Below, one piece after another: positions 35,992 through 45,413 of a stretch of DNA of 64,000 nucleotides. The notes below the pieces were generated by a model that saw nothing but the letters and a program-made list of their open reading frames with translations, made no database searches and was not told the DNA's origin. Within the stretch, counting starts at the first letter, position 1; every line of letters begins with the position of its first letter. The translations under genes and the position numbers were made by a program. The DNA is from Arcanobacterium_A bovis (GTDB lineage: Bacteria; Actinomycetota; Actinomycetes; Actinomycetales; Actinomycetaceae), in NCBI RefSeq assembly GCF_042655305.1, contig NZ_JBHSLR010000009.1; one strand, written 5' to 3'.

Positions 35992-38664
35992 ATGCGCAGT
36001 GCAGAAATTCGTGATCGTTGGCTCGATTACTTCCGTAACCACGACCATGAGATAGTCGATAGTGTTCCGTTGGTGTCGCCTGATCCTTCGATTCTGTTCA
36101 CGATCGCTGGAATGGTTCCTTTTATCCCGTACATCATTGGCACCGAACCTGCACCATTTCCGCGCGTTGCGTCAGTTCAGAAGTGTATTCGTACCAACGA
36201 TATCGACAACGTTGGGCGCACCACCCGACACGGTACCTTCTTCCAGATGTGTGGAAACTTCTCTTTTGGCGATTATTTCAAAGAAGGCGCCATTGACCTC
36301 GCTTTTGGATTGCTAACAGCACCAATTTCGGAAGGTGGATACGGGCTTGATGGAGATCGTCTTTGGGTGACGATCTGGGAAGAGGATCAAGTTTCTTTCG
36401 ACGCGCTGACAAAGACGATTGGTATGGATCCGAAGCACATCGTGAAGCTCAAGCGAGAAGAAATCTTCTGGTCTACCGGACAGCCTGGTCCAGCTGGACC
36501 TTGCGCTGAGATTCATTATGATCGCGGACCTGAATTTGGCCCTGAAGCAGTGGGAGGCACGGTCGATCCAGGTGGCGATCGCTACCTCGAAATCTGGAAT
36601 CTAGTTTTCGACGAATTCTTGCGTGGCGAGGGCGAAGGCAAGAATTTCCCTCTCCTTGGAAACCTCGATCAGACAGCTATTGATACTGGTGCAGGTCTGG
36701 AACGTATCGCATATTTGTTGCAAGGCAAGCGAAATATGTACGAGACCGATCAGGTTTATCCGGTTATCGCTGCTACCGAAGAGATGACTGGAAAGAAGTA
36801 CGGTGCCAATGAGGAAGACGACGTGCGCATGCGTATTATCGCTGATCACGTACGTTCTTCGCTGATGCTGATTGGTGACGGCGTTCGGCCAGGTAACGAC
36901 GGTCGCGGTTACGTTTTGCGTCGTCTGATTCGCCGGGCTGTGCGTTCGGTGCGCCTTTTGGGCGTTGACGAGGTTGCACTTCCACACCTGCTTCCAGCGT
37001 CAATGAATGCAATGAAGGAGAGCTACCCAGAGGTGGGTACCGATTTCGATCGGATCTCGCAAGTTGCTTACGCTGAGGAAGACGCTTTCCGCCGCACGCT
37101 CACATCGGGCATACAGATATTCGATGTGGCAGTAGATAAAGCCAAGAGCGCTGGAATTAGCCTGCCAGGATCGGATGCTTTCACGTTGCACGACACCTAC
37201 GGATTCCCGATTGATCTGACGCTGGAAATGGCAGCAGAAAAGGGCATTAAGGTTGATGAGCAAGGCTTCCGTGCACTGATGCAAGAGCAGAAAGACCGTG
37301 CTCGCGCCGATGCTCAGGCTAAGAAGAGTGGTCATGTTGATGCCACCGTTTATCACGAGATTCAGGAAAAATCTGGTGGAGATACCGAGTTTCTTGGCTA
37401 CAGTGAGTACGCTGCTGAAGCGCGTGTTTTGGGCATTTTGCAAGATGGCAAGCCAGTACCTGCTGTCGAGGGACCGGCAGAAATTGATGTGGTGCTTGAT
37501 CGTACGCCATTCTGGGCGGAACAGGGTGGTCAGCTCGCGGACCGTGGTGAAATCTCCATTGCTGGCGGCGGATTGATGACCGTTGACGACGTGCAAATGC
37601 CGGTTAAAGGTCTGCATGTGCATCGCGGAACGCTTACCGAAGGCAAAATTGCGCTTGACGATACGGTATTTGCACAAATCAATACGGACCGACGTGGGCA
37701 GATTGCGCGTGCACACACTGCAACCCACATGATTCACAAGGCTCTCCATGAGCACCTTGGTGAGCAAGCTACTCAAGCGGGATCAGAAAATGCACCATCT
37801 CGCCTGCGATTTGACTTCCGCCACGGCTCCCAAATTCCGGTAGACGTTATGGAATCTATCGAGGCACGCGTAAATTCACAGTTGCAGAACAATCTTGAAG
37901 TTACCGATCAAGAGATGGATATCGACGCTGCCCGTGAACTAGGAGCAATGGCACTTTTCGGCGAGAAATACGGAAAAGTTGTGCGCGTTGTTTCGGTTGG
38001 CGGAGATTGGTCGCGCGAATTGTGTGCGGGCACGCATGTTAAGAGTGCTGGTGAAATTGGTATGGTCACCGTGCTCGGTGAGTCCTCAATTGGTTCGGGA
38101 GTGCGACGCATTGAAGCTTTGGTTGGACGTGAAGCTTATGCTGCAGGTGCTAAGGAACGCGCATTGCTTTCCCAGCTCAGTACGTTGGCGCATGTGCGCC
38201 CCGAAGAGCTCCCCGAACATGTTGATTCGTTATTGAACAAGCTCAAGGCTGCAGAAAAGCAGATTGCGAGCTTGCGTAAGGATCAAATGATGAGTTCGTA
38301 TCAGACGATTCTTAATAATGTTTCTTCCTTCGGCGATGTCGAACTTGCTAGCCACAACTTTGGCGAGCTTTCGTCTGCCGATGAAATCCGCAATGCGGCA
38401 ACGGATTTACGTAATCAACTGAGCTCGCGTAAGGCAGCGGTTGCGCTGTTTGGAGTGTTGAAAGATCGGCCAGTAGTTGTTGTTGCAACCACACCAAGTG
38501 CGGCAGCTGCTGGCGTCAAAGCAGGCGCATTAGTGGGTGTAGCTGCAAAGATTCTCGGTGGCGGCGGAGGTGGCAAGGACGATCTCGCCCAAGGCGGCGG
38601 CACAGACGCGACGAAGATTTCGCAGGCGATCGCTGCCATCGAAGAAAGATTGGCTCATTCGTGA
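35992..38664 (+). CDS. alaS: Alanine--tRNA ligase
   Basis: 890 residues. Class II catalytic core (TIAGMVPFIPYI, RHGTFFQMCGNFSFGDYFKEGA), the editing domain with HTATHMIHKAL (HxxxH zinc ligands) and CAGTHVKSAGEIG (Cys and His ligands), and the C-Ala domain ending in GGGGGGKDDLAQGGG. An upstream in-frame TTG (35980) is less likely than ATG 35992, which has GAGGA 5 nt before it and matches the family N-terminus MRSAEIRDRWLDYF. The stop overlaps ruvX (GTGA). Confidence 0.97.
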   Translation: MRSAEIRDRWLDYFRNHDHEIVDSVPLVSPDPSILFTIAGMVPFIPYIIGTEPAPFPRVASVQKCIRTNDIDNVGRTTRHGTFFQMCGNFSFGDYFKEGAIDLAFGLLTAPISEGGYGLDGDRLWVTIWEEDQVSFDALTKTIGMDPKHIVKLKREEIFWSTGQPGPAGPCAEIHYDRGPEFGPEAVGGTVDPGGDRYLEIWNLVFDEFLRGEGEGKNFPLLGNLDQTAIDTGAGLERIAYLLQGKRNMYETDQVYPVIAATEEMTGKKYGANEEDDVRMRIIADHVRSSLMLIGDGVRPGNDGRGYVLRRLIRRAVRSVRLLGVDEVALPHLLPASMNAMKESYPEVGTDFDRISQVAYAEEDAFRRTLTSGIQIFDVAVDKAKSAGISLPGSDAFTLHDTYGFPIDLTLEMAAEKGIKVDEQGFRALMQEQKDRARADAQAKKSGHVDATVYHEIQEKSGGDTEFLGYSEYAAEARVLGILQDGKPVPAVEGPAEIDVVLDRTPFWAEQGGQLADRGEISIAGGGLMTVDDVQMPVKGLHVHRGTLTEGKIALDDTVFAQINTDRRGQIARAHTATHMIHKALHEHLGEQATQAGSENAPSRLRFDFRHGSQIPVDVMESIEARVNSQLQNNLEVTDQEMDIDAARELGAMALFGEKYGKVVRVVSVGGDWSRELCAGTHVKSAGEIGMVTVLGESSIGSGVRRIEALVGREAYAAGAKERALLSQLSTLAHVRPEELPEHVDSLLNKLKAAEKQIASLRKDQMMSSYQTILNNVSSFGDVELASHNFGELSSADEIRNAATDLRNQLSSRKAAVALFGVLKDRPVVVVATTPSAAAAGVKAGALVGVAAKILGGGGGGKDDLAQGGGTDATKISQAIAAIEERLAHS

Positions 38665-39161
38665 CCAGTGATCTGCAGGAAGTCTCGCGCCATGAGCTGC
38701 GATCCGGAGTCAGGATCGCAGTAGATGTCGGTGGCGTGCGCGTTGGGGTGGCAAAAACTGATTCGGCGGGTATTTTAGCGACGCCGGTGGGCACCTTTCA
38801 GCGTGGACGCAACGACCTTGACGCCGTCGTCGAACTTGTTAAAAACAACGACGTGCTTGAGGTGTATGTGGGACTACCGAAAAATATGGACGGAACTGAG
38901 GGAAAGACAGCTCGAGACGCACGTAAATGGGCGCGCTGGATTTCGCGTCGTATCGCGCCAGTTGAGGTGCGTTTGATTGATGAGAGGCTTACTACGGTGA
39001 GCGCGCATCGACAGCTGCACGAAGCGGGCAGGCGTGAAAATTCTCATCGAACTGTTGTAGATCAAGTGTCAGCGGTTATTATTTTGGAAAATGCAATGGA
39101 TTTCGAGCGCAATACCGGCAGAACTCCCGGAATAGCTCTGAACGGAGAGTGTAATGACTGA
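38661..39161 (+). CDS. ruvX: Holliday junction resolvase-like / 16S rRNA processing nuclease YqgF
   Basis: 166 residues with an RNase H-like fold: AVDVGGVRVGVAKTD (catalytic Asp), YVGLPKNMDGTEG, VRLIDERLTT and a late conserved DQVSAVIILE. Proposed roles are nucleolytic processing of pre-16S rRNA 5' ends and Holliday junction resolution. GTG start overlapping the alaS stop. The gene overlaps mltG by 8 nt. alaS-ruvX-mltG-aroE is a standard actinobacterial order. Confidence 0.94.
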   Translation: MTSDLQEVSRHELRSGVRIAVDVGGVRVGVAKTDSAGILATPVGTFQRGRNDLDAVVELVKNNDVLEVYVGLPKNMDGTEGKTARDARKWARWISRRIAPVEVRLIDERLTTVSAHRQLHEAGRRENSHRTVVDQVSAVIILENAMDFERNTGRTPGIALNGECND

Positions 39162-40278
39162 TTTCTTCGCTGGTGACGAGAATCGCGTCAACGATAGCAG
39201 CCGGAACGCTAGAAAGAGAAGCAGGCGCCGTCGTCGGCAAATTCGCTCTGCTGCGTTTTTAGCACTTGTTACGGGACTCGTTGTTTTCGCAGCTGTGGTG
39301 TCGTGGCCATACGTCAGCTCGATGTTTTCGAGTACGTCAGAAGAAGATTTCACCGGGTCTGGAACTGAGTCGGTGGTTATTACGATTCCAAAGGGCGCGT
39401 CAGGTAGCGCAATCGGCAAGATTCTTGAAGAAAAAGGTGTTGTTGCTTCACAATCGGCTTTTGTGGAAGCGTTCAATGCTAATCCGCGTTCCGGTTCGAT
39501 TCAACCGGGCAGTTACGCACTTAAGAAAAAGATATCTGGTGCCGACGCTGTGGCGGCCTTGCTCGATCCTGCTAGTAAAGCAGAGATCAAAGTGACGATT
39601 CCGGAAGGATTCACTGTTAAACAGGTCAAGGATCGGCTGGTAAATGTGCTTGGCGTTGAACAGGCGGCGGTTGATAAAGCAGCATCTGACACTGCGAGCT
39701 TAGGCTTGCCTGCTGAAGCCAAGGGCAATCTCGAAGGTTGGATCCCGCCGCTGACGTACACTTTTGCTCCAGGAACTAATGCTCAAGAAGCTCTTAAGCA
39801 GATGGTTGCCAAGCGCGTGAAGGAACTCGAATCTTCGGGTATTGCGCGTGATCAATGGGAGCGCCAAATTATTGTTGCTTCAATCGTGCAACGTGAAGTG
39901 AGCTGGTCAGATCACTATGCGCAGGTAGCGCGGGTTATTGAGAATCGTCTCAACGATAAGTCGCAAGTGCATGGCTATCTCCAAATGGATTCAACCGTGA
40001 TGTATGGAGTTGGTAAGACTTCTGGAATTCCAACGAATGCCGATATTCAAAACGACAACCCGTACAACACCTACAAACATCCTGGTTTGCCTGCTGGACC
40101 GATCTCAAGCCCATCTATTGACGTGATTAAGGCTACTGTCAATCCACCGGCTGGAGATTGGTTGTATTTTGTGACGGTCAATCTCGATACTGGCGAAACA
40201 AAGTTTTCGAATTCACTTGAAGAACATAATAAGAATGTTCAAGAGTTCCGCCAGTGGTATGCCGCCAATAAAAAATAG
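39154..40278 (+). CDS. mltG: Endolytic transglycosylase MltG (YceG family)
   Basis: 374 residues. Short cytoplasmic tail with a strongly basic run (RKRSRRRRRQ), one membrane helix at about 31-52, a LysM-like N-terminal subdomain (GASGSAIGKILEEKGVV) and the YceG catalytic domain. The catalytic Glu is expected in IIVASIVQREVSW, and the conserved QMDSTVMYG and NPYNTYKHPGLPAGPISSP follow. It cleaves nascent peptidoglycan strands and sets glycan length. Translationally coupled to ruvX. Confidence 0.95.
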   Translation: MTDFFAGDENRVNDSSRNARKRSRRRRRQIRSAAFLALVTGLVVFAAVVSWPYVSSMFSSTSEEDFTGSGTESVVITIPKGASGSAIGKILEEKGVVASQSAFVEAFNANPRSGSIQPGSYALKKKISGADAVAALLDPASKAEIKVTIPEGFTVKQVKDRLVNVLGVEQAAVDKAASDTASLGLPAEAKGNLEGWIPPLTYTFAPGTNAQEALKQMVAKRVKELESSGIARDQWERQIIVASIVQREVSWSDHYAQVARVIENRLNDKSQVHGYLQMDSTVMYGVGKTSGIPTNADIQNDNPYNTYKHPGLPAGPISSPSIDVIKATVNPPAGDWLYFVTVNLDTGETKFSNSLEEHNKNVQEFRQWYAANKK

Positions 40279-40287
40279 TTGGCAATT

Positions 40288-41136
40288 ATGAGCTCCGAGC
40301 TTAAACATGCAGGTGTAGTTGGCGACCCCATCGAGCACTCCATGTCTCCGATTTTGCACGGTGCAGGATCAAGATATGCGAGTTTTGATCGGTATCGTGT
40401 AGAAAAAGGTCAATTACGGAATTTTCTCGACGGTATTAGTGGGCGATGGGCAGGCATCGCGGTGACGATGCCACTTAAACAAGAAGCACTCGGTGTTTGC
40501 GACGTCGTCGACGGGCTGGCAAAAGCGGTAGGTTCAGTAAATACTGTGGTATTCCAACCTACTGGCAGCACATCGATGCGAGTTGGATTCAATACTGACG
40601 TTGCAGGAATTGTTCGTGCAGTTCGTGAATGTGCTGGTGAGAAAACGAATTTTTCTCGCGTTGTGATTCTCGGTTCGGGGGCGACGGCGAGTTCCGCGCT
40701 TGCTGCTGCAATCGAGCTCGGTGCAGATTCGCTTGCGGTATGTGCTCGCCGATTGGCGGGTCCTGGTGTATTCACCGCTGCACACCGGCTCAATCTCGAT
40801 GTGGACGCTATTCCATTAGCTCAAAGCGCTACCGAAATAGAAGCTGCGGATTTGGTTATTTCGACGTTGCCTGCTCATGCTGCTGATCCTATAGCGGCTG
40901 AGCTTGGGAAACGTGAAAGCACGTTACATAATGTGGTGCTGGATGTTGCCTATGATCCCTATCCAAGTGCGCTGCTTTCTACCGCACAACCATTGGGCGC
41001 GACGATTGTTCCGGGTTGGCTAATGCTGTTGCACCAAGCCGTTGATCAAGTTCGATTGTTTACTGGCGAATTAGCCGATGAAAAGGCTATGCGAGAGGCA
41101 CTTGAGACACAATTGAGTGCTCGAGGAATCGTTTAG
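40288..41136 (+). CDS. aroE: Shikimate dehydrogenase
   Basis: NADP-dependent reduction of 3-dehydroshikimate in the chorismate pathway. About 282 residues from ATG 40288; a TTG 9 nt upstream directly after the mltG stop is an alternative, and neither has a strong ribosome site. Visible: GDPIEHSMSPILHGAG (substrate site), VTMPLKQEAL (catalytic Lys), NTDVAGIV (Asp), and the nucleotide-binding VVILGSGATASSALAAA. First of the aroE-pilD-aroC-aroKB cluster. Confidence 0.93.
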   Translation: MSSELKHAGVVGDPIEHSMSPILHGAGSRYASFDRYRVEKGQLRNFLDGISGRWAGIAVTMPLKQEALGVCDVVDGLAKAVGSVNTVVFQPTGSTSMRVGFNTDVAGIVRAVRECAGEKTNFSRVVILGSGATASSALAAAIELGADSLAVCARRLAGPGVFTAAHRLNLDVDAIPLAQSATEIEAADLVISTLPAHAADPIAAELGKRESTLHNVVLDVAYDPYPSALLSTAQPLGATIVPGWLMLLHQAVDQVRLFTGELADEKAMREALETQLSARGIV

Positions 41137-41250
41137 AATCTGTGTAGTGATGCCGTTGACCTTTGGCATTGCTGAAATTGCTTGGTGCTAAGACTGGTCT
41201 ATCCGCGGTAAGGTGTGGAACGCGCGCTCGGTAGAAATACTTTTGACGGC

Positions 41251-41307
41251 GGTTGTCCACAGTGCGCGTGAAGTGCAGTGTTTTTCCACGGACTCAGATT
41301 GTACACG
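41251..41307 (+). other. Three DnaA-box-like 9-mers in the aroE-peptidase gap
   Basis: TTGTCCACA (41251-41259) is identical to the box preferred by actinobacterial DnaA. TTTTCCACG (41282-41290) and TTGTACACG (41299-41307) each differ at two positions. All are on the same strand in a 205-nt gene-free interval. Nothing else is recognisable in that interval. Confidence 0.35.
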
Positions 41308-41341
41308 GTGCGCTTAGTGACGATCTCGTTAACGTTGAAGA

Positions 41342-42001
41342 ATGTTTAGTAGTTACCGCATGAGCTCCACCTTGGGCGTATTTAGTCCGATTTCGCTTGT
41401 AGCCTTCTGCTTCATCGTTTATGCCGTATCGGTAGGAATCGGAACAGTTGCCGGCTGGTCAGCGACCGAAGCAAGCATTTTAGCTGCAATCTTCGTGCCA
41501 TTGTTTGTCAATGCCGTGATTGATATGCGTACTTTCTGTTTAATTGTGGGATGGACGCAACTTGCGGGTATCGCCACCTTGATGCGGATCTCTTATGAAG
41601 TGTATTTAGGTGCAGACATAGGAACGATCATTTATTCTTTACTAGCTGGAATAGCATGCGTTCTGCTCGTATGCTTGCCTGCAGTTTTGCGAAATACACG
41701 CGAGGATGCTCAATCACGGCTCTATTTAGGTACCGGTGACATGAGATTGCTCTTTCTAGTGGCGCTGATTGTAGCTACTGATGGATTTCAGTGGATTCTA
41801 GCGGTGCTGCTGATTTCCTCATTACTAGCGTTGGCAGCATTTTTAGCGCGAAGAATTGGTGCAACGCAAGGAATATGCGGGGGAGTGCCATGTACGGAAA
41901 GTGGTGGAAAACTAGCACGCCATATTGCATTCGGACCTTTTATCGTTGCAATCGCATGGACAGTAGAGCTCATATTGATTCCGGTGCAACGTCTCACGTG
42001 A
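41342..42001 (+). CDS. A24-family prepilin peptidase-like membrane protein
   Basis: 219 residues with about six membrane helices. The two aspartates of prepilin peptidases are placed as expected: NAVIDMRT and GTGDMRLL (family GxGDxK, with Arg for Lys here). The N-terminal Cys-rich methyltransferase domain is missing, as in TadV/FppA-type peptidases. These mature pilin-like proteins, but no pilus genes lie nearby; in actinobacteria a solitary copy between aroE and aroC is common. The ATG has no clear ribosome site. Confidence 0.82.
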   Translation: MFSSYRMSSTLGVFSPISLVAFCFIVYAVSVGIGTVAGWSATEASILAAIFVPLFVNAVIDMRTFCLIVGWTQLAGIATLMRISYEVYLGADIGTIIYSLLAGIACVLLVCLPAVLRNTREDAQSRLYLGTGDMRLLFLVALIVATDGFQWILAVLLISSLLALAAFLARRIGATQGICGGVPCTESGGKLARHIAFGPFIVAIAWTVELILIPVQRLT

Positions 42002-42046
42002 CGATTGAAGACGTATTATGTTTGCCAACATGGCACAATATTTATC

Positions 42047-43261
42047 ATGATGCGTTGGAGTACTGCAGGTGAATCACATGGCCCGGCATTAATCGCCCTT
42101 TTTGAAGGCATGCCGGCGGGAGTGTACGTTTCTTCTCAAGAAATCGAGTACGCCTTAGAACGACGCCGGAGTGGTTACGGACGTGGCACTCGCCAGAAAT
42201 TCGAACAAGACTCGCTTCGCATTGTTTCGGGGATTCGGCACGGAATGACTATTGGTTCGCCCATTGCACTTGAAATAGGAAATTCTGAGTGGCCGAAATG
42301 GCAAACAGTGATGAGTGCTGATCCAGTGGATCCGAGCGATCTGCTCATTGATGCTGGTACTGGCGATGAACGAGAACTCGCACGCAATAAGAAGCTAACC
42401 ACACCGCGTCCAGGTCATGCTGATCTTGTTGGCATGAACAAATTTGGCTTTGATGATGCTCGACCTGTTCTTGAGCGTGCTTCGGCTCGTGAAACAGCTG
42501 CTCGTGTTGCTTTGGGGTGCTTGGCTACGAGCTATTTGAAGCAAGTTGCCGGAATCGACATCGTATCGCACGTGGTACAAATTGGTTCTCAAAAAGCTGT
42601 GCGCGGCAGTTACGTGCCGCAAGCAGGCGATACCCAAACCCTGGACTTATCGGATGTGCGAACCTTAGATCCTGACTTAGCACAGAGATTCCGCTCCGAA
42701 ATTGATGCAGCTCAGGCAGATGGAGATACCCTTGGTGGTGTAGTTGAAGTAATAGCCTATGGTGTTCCCCAAGCCTTAGGCACATACTGCATTGCAGATC
42801 AGCGGCTTGATGCACAGATAGCTGGTGCGATGATGTCGATTCAATCGGTTAAAGGTGTTGAAATCGGTGATGGCTTTGAGTCCGCGGGTAGGCGGGGGAG
42901 CTACGCGCACGACGAGATTGTCCGTGAGGGCGAAGAACTCACTCGACTCTCGAACAGAGCTGGCGGTATCGAAGGCGGAATGTCCAATGGGCAACCCGTG
43001 GTGGTTCGTGTGGCTTTGAAGCCAATTTCGACCGTTCCACATGCCCTACAAACTATTGATACACGAACTGGACAAGCTGCAAAAGCTTTACATCAGCGTT
43101 CTGATACCACAGCTGTAGTGCCGGCAGCACCTATTGCTGAATCAATGCTTGCATTAGTGCTGGCGAAGGCTCTCCATGAGAAATTTGGTGGAGATTCTGT
43201 AGCGGAAACGCAGCGTAATCTCAAGGCATGGCAAGAATCGATTCCGGAGGTCCGTAGATAG
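42047..43261 (+). CDS. aroC: Chorismate synthase
   Basis: Last step of the shikimate pathway, FMN-dependent. 404 residues. Family motifs: the N-terminal MRWSTAGESHGPAL, RRSGYGRGTRQ, PRPGHADL, RASARETAARVALG and, near the end, HQRSDTTAVVPAAPIAE. An upstream in-frame frame opens at 42005, but the family start MMRWSTAGES is at 42047. The stop overlaps the aroKB GTG (TAGTG). The enzyme needs reduced FMN, which links it to the riboflavin uptake predicted at 56256-58229. Confidence 0.96.
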   Translation: MMRWSTAGESHGPALIALFEGMPAGVYVSSQEIEYALERRRSGYGRGTRQKFEQDSLRIVSGIRHGMTIGSPIALEIGNSEWPKWQTVMSADPVDPSDLLIDAGTGDERELARNKKLTTPRPGHADLVGMNKFGFDDARPVLERASARETAARVALGCLATSYLKQVAGIDIVSHVVQIGSQKAVRGSYVPQAGDTQTLDLSDVRTLDPDLAQRFRSEIDAAQADGDTLGGVVEVIAYGVPQALGTYCIADQRLDAQIAGAMMSIQSVKGVEIGDGFESAGRRGSYAHDEIVREGEELTRLSNRAGGIEGGMSNGQPVVVRVALKPISTVPHALQTIDTRTGQAAKALHQRSDTTAVVPAAPIAESMLALVLAKALHEKFGGDSVAETQRNLKAWQESIPEVRR

Positions 43262-44841
43262 TGGCACCTCGTGCGATACTCATTGGAATGCCAGGAGCTG
43301 GCAAATCGACGGTAGGCAGGCTACTTGCCGAGCGCTTGCGAGTTCCATTTGTCGATTCGGATGCGCTTATTCGAAAAGAAACGAAACGCAATATTAGCGA
43401 TATTTTTACCGAAGACGGTGAGATAGTATTCCGTCAGATTGAAGCACGTATCATACAAAATGCGCTCCAGGACTTCACCGGCGTATTGTCGCTTGGCGGC
43501 GGTGCAGTGCTCGATGCCACCACACGGCAAGCACTTGCCTCGATGTCTGTGCTTTTGATTGATGCTTCTGACGATGTTCTCATTGAACGAATCACCAATT
43601 CACGCACGGTACGACCACTCCTGCAAAGCGATCCGGTAGCGGGAATTCGGCGGCTTCGTAAAGATCGGATGGCTATTTATCAGAGTTTGGCTTCGCATAC
43701 ATTTTGTTCTGATTCTAAGCCAGTGGCTCACGTGGTTGATGAAGTTTATCGTGTGCTGACCGAGCCAGAGCGGATTGTGCAGGTGGCAGGGGAGCATCCC
43801 TACGATGTTCATATTGGCGCACACCTCGTACCACGGTTATTGAGTCAAGCAAGTAGTTTTGCTTCGGTGATGGTCGTATGTGCTCCAGATGTGATTATTC
43901 TTGGGAAAAAAGTTTGCCACACACTACAAGACATGGGAACGCCTGCTTGTTTATTTGAAGTTCCGCGTGCAGAGGACGCAAAAGAGATTGATGTGCTTGC
44001 GAAGGCGTGGGATTTTGCAGGTGAGAATCATATCGGGCGTGACGGCGTCGTCGTCGGCATCGGTGGGGGCGCGACGACGGATCTGGCCGGGTTTATCGCC
44101 GCTACCTGGCTGCGAGGCGTGGCGGTCATCCATATGCCTACCACGTTGCTTGCTATGGTCGATGCCGCAGTCGGCGGCAAAACCGGCATCAATACGCGGC
44201 ATGGCAAAAATTTGGTGGGCTCGTTCTACCCGCCGTATTCGGTGCTGTGTGATGTCGAGTGCCTTGATACGTTGCCTTATCAAGATCTCTTAGCAGGGTT
44301 TGGCGAAATCATTAAGTGTGGTTTTATTGCAGACATTGAGATCCTCAATACTATTGCGAAGTTTGGAAAAACTGTTGTAAGTGCGCAGCACCCAGCTCTC
44401 ATTTCGCTCATTGAGATGGCGGTAGCAGTCAAGGCACGCGTCGTGGGCGAAGACTTGAAAGAGTCAGGTTTGCGCGAAATTCTCAATTATGGCCACACTC
44501 TGGCGCATTCCATCGAATTGGCAGAAAATTACCGGTATCGACACGGTTATGCCGTGGCAATCGGATGCGTTTTTGCAGCTGCTTTGGCTGAGGCTGAGGG
44601 TATCGCAGCCCCTGGATTCACTGATTTTCACCGCAATGCCTTCGCAAGTGTGGGATTGCCGGTGGAGTATTCACATACCGATGCCAAAGAGTTGTTAGCT
44701 TCTATGTATTCGGATAAGAAAGTTCGGGCAAATCAGCTTCGTTTTGTTGTTTTGGCTGATATTGCTCAGCCGCAGATTTTGGTCGAGCCGAGCGAACAAT
44801 CATTGGAATTTGCTTTTGCAAAGATCGGTATAACGGCATGA
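43261..44841 (+). CDS. aroKB: Shikimate kinase / 3-dehydroquinate synthase fusion
   Basis: 526 residues in one frame. Residues 1-170 are a complete shikimate kinase: P-loop GMPGAGKS (9-16), DSDALI (shikimate Asp), FRQIE, LSLGGGAVL, and RTVRPLL in the lid. From about 175 a complete 3-dehydroquinate synthase follows with GIGGGATTDLAGFIAATWLRG, PTTLLAMVDAAVGGKTGIN, GEIIKCGF and the zinc ligands in NYGHTLAHSIE and HGYAVAIG. In most actinobacteria aroK and aroB are separate neighbours. All key residues of both halves are visible, so both activities are expected. Confidence 0.95.
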   Translation: MAPRAILIGMPGAGKSTVGRLLAERLRVPFVDSDALIRKETKRNISDIFTEDGEIVFRQIEARIIQNALQDFTGVLSLGGGAVLDATTRQALASMSVLLIDASDDVLIERITNSRTVRPLLQSDPVAGIRRLRKDRMAIYQSLASHTFCSDSKPVAHVVDEVYRVLTEPERIVQVAGEHPYDVHIGAHLVPRLLSQASSFASVMVVCAPDVIILGKKVCHTLQDMGTPACLFEVPRAEDAKEIDVLAKAWDFAGENHIGRDGVVVGIGGGATTDLAGFIAATWLRGVAVIHMPTTLLAMVDAAVGGKTGINTRHGKNLVGSFYPPYSVLCDVECLDTLPYQDLLAGFGEIIKCGFIADIEILNTIAKFGKTVVSAQHPALISLIEMAVAVKARVVGEDLKESGLREILNYGHTLAHSIELAENYRYRHGYAVAIGCVFAAALAEAEGIAAPGFTDFHRNAFASVGLPVEYSHTDAKELLASMYSDKKVRANQLRFVVLADIAQPQILVEPSEQSLEFAFAKIGITA

Positions 44842-45413
44842 CGGTAGTTTTTCTCATTGGTGCACCGGGTACTGGTAAAAGTGCCGCAGTGCGTGAACTG
44901 GATAAACGCGGCTGGATTGTGGCGGATATTGATTCGATAGTTCATAGCACTGGGCGCACGCCCGAGCAATACATTCTCGACGACGATCTTGCCTCGCTTC
45001 GCGGCATCTATCGGGATATCTTTATGCAGTTGGTTCGCGATATTGAGCGTTTTCCGACGGCGGATTACGCACTAGCGTTGCCAAGCCAATTGATCTGTGA
45101 CGACGACGGTACATCAATTGATCCTGTTGTGTCACGGACACTTGAACAGCTACGAGCGGCTGAATACACACAGGGAAACGTGTACGTCGTTGGCTTAATC
45201 GCTAATATCTCAAAACTCATGCTAAGAAATGGCTTGATGGGAAACCGAGGAGTGAATCCAGTACTGCCAAGAAAAACTTTGCGTGAATTGAATTCGCGAT
45301 TTGAAGTGATGATGCAGGTGCTCACAGCCGATATCATCGACACATCTGATATCGCGATTGCTGATGTGGTAGCAGATATTGAACGCATTTGTGGTCGGCT
45401 GCTTGAAAAGTGA
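44838..45413 (+). CDS. Degenerate shikimate kinase-like P-loop protein
   Basis: 191 residues. P-loop GAPGTGKS (8-15) and DIDSIV match the start of a shikimate kinase, and the C-terminal LRELNSRFEVMMQ resembles the kinase L..LR..R...Y pattern. But the Gly-Gly-Gly shikimate loop is replaced (ALALPSQLI), the FR..E motif reads LRGIY, and the lid region is NRGVNP. It should bind a nucleotide but probably not shikimate. The ATG overlaps the aroKB stop (ATGA). Could be a diverged paralog with a new substrate or a regulator; function unknown. Confidence 0.75.
   Translation: MTVVFLIGAPGTGKSAAVRELDKRGWIVADIDSIVHSTGRTPEQYILDDDLASLRGIYRDIFMQLVRDIERFPTADYALALPSQLICDDDGTSIDPVVSRTLEQLRAAEYTQGNVYVVGLIANISKLMLRNGLMGNRGVNPVLPRKTLRELNSRFEVMMQVLTADIIDTSDIAIADVVADIERICGRLLEK

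Noticed and set aside
42005..42046. Upstream start for chorismate synthase
   Set aside because: The extra 14 residues are outside the conserved family start MxRWxTAGESHG.
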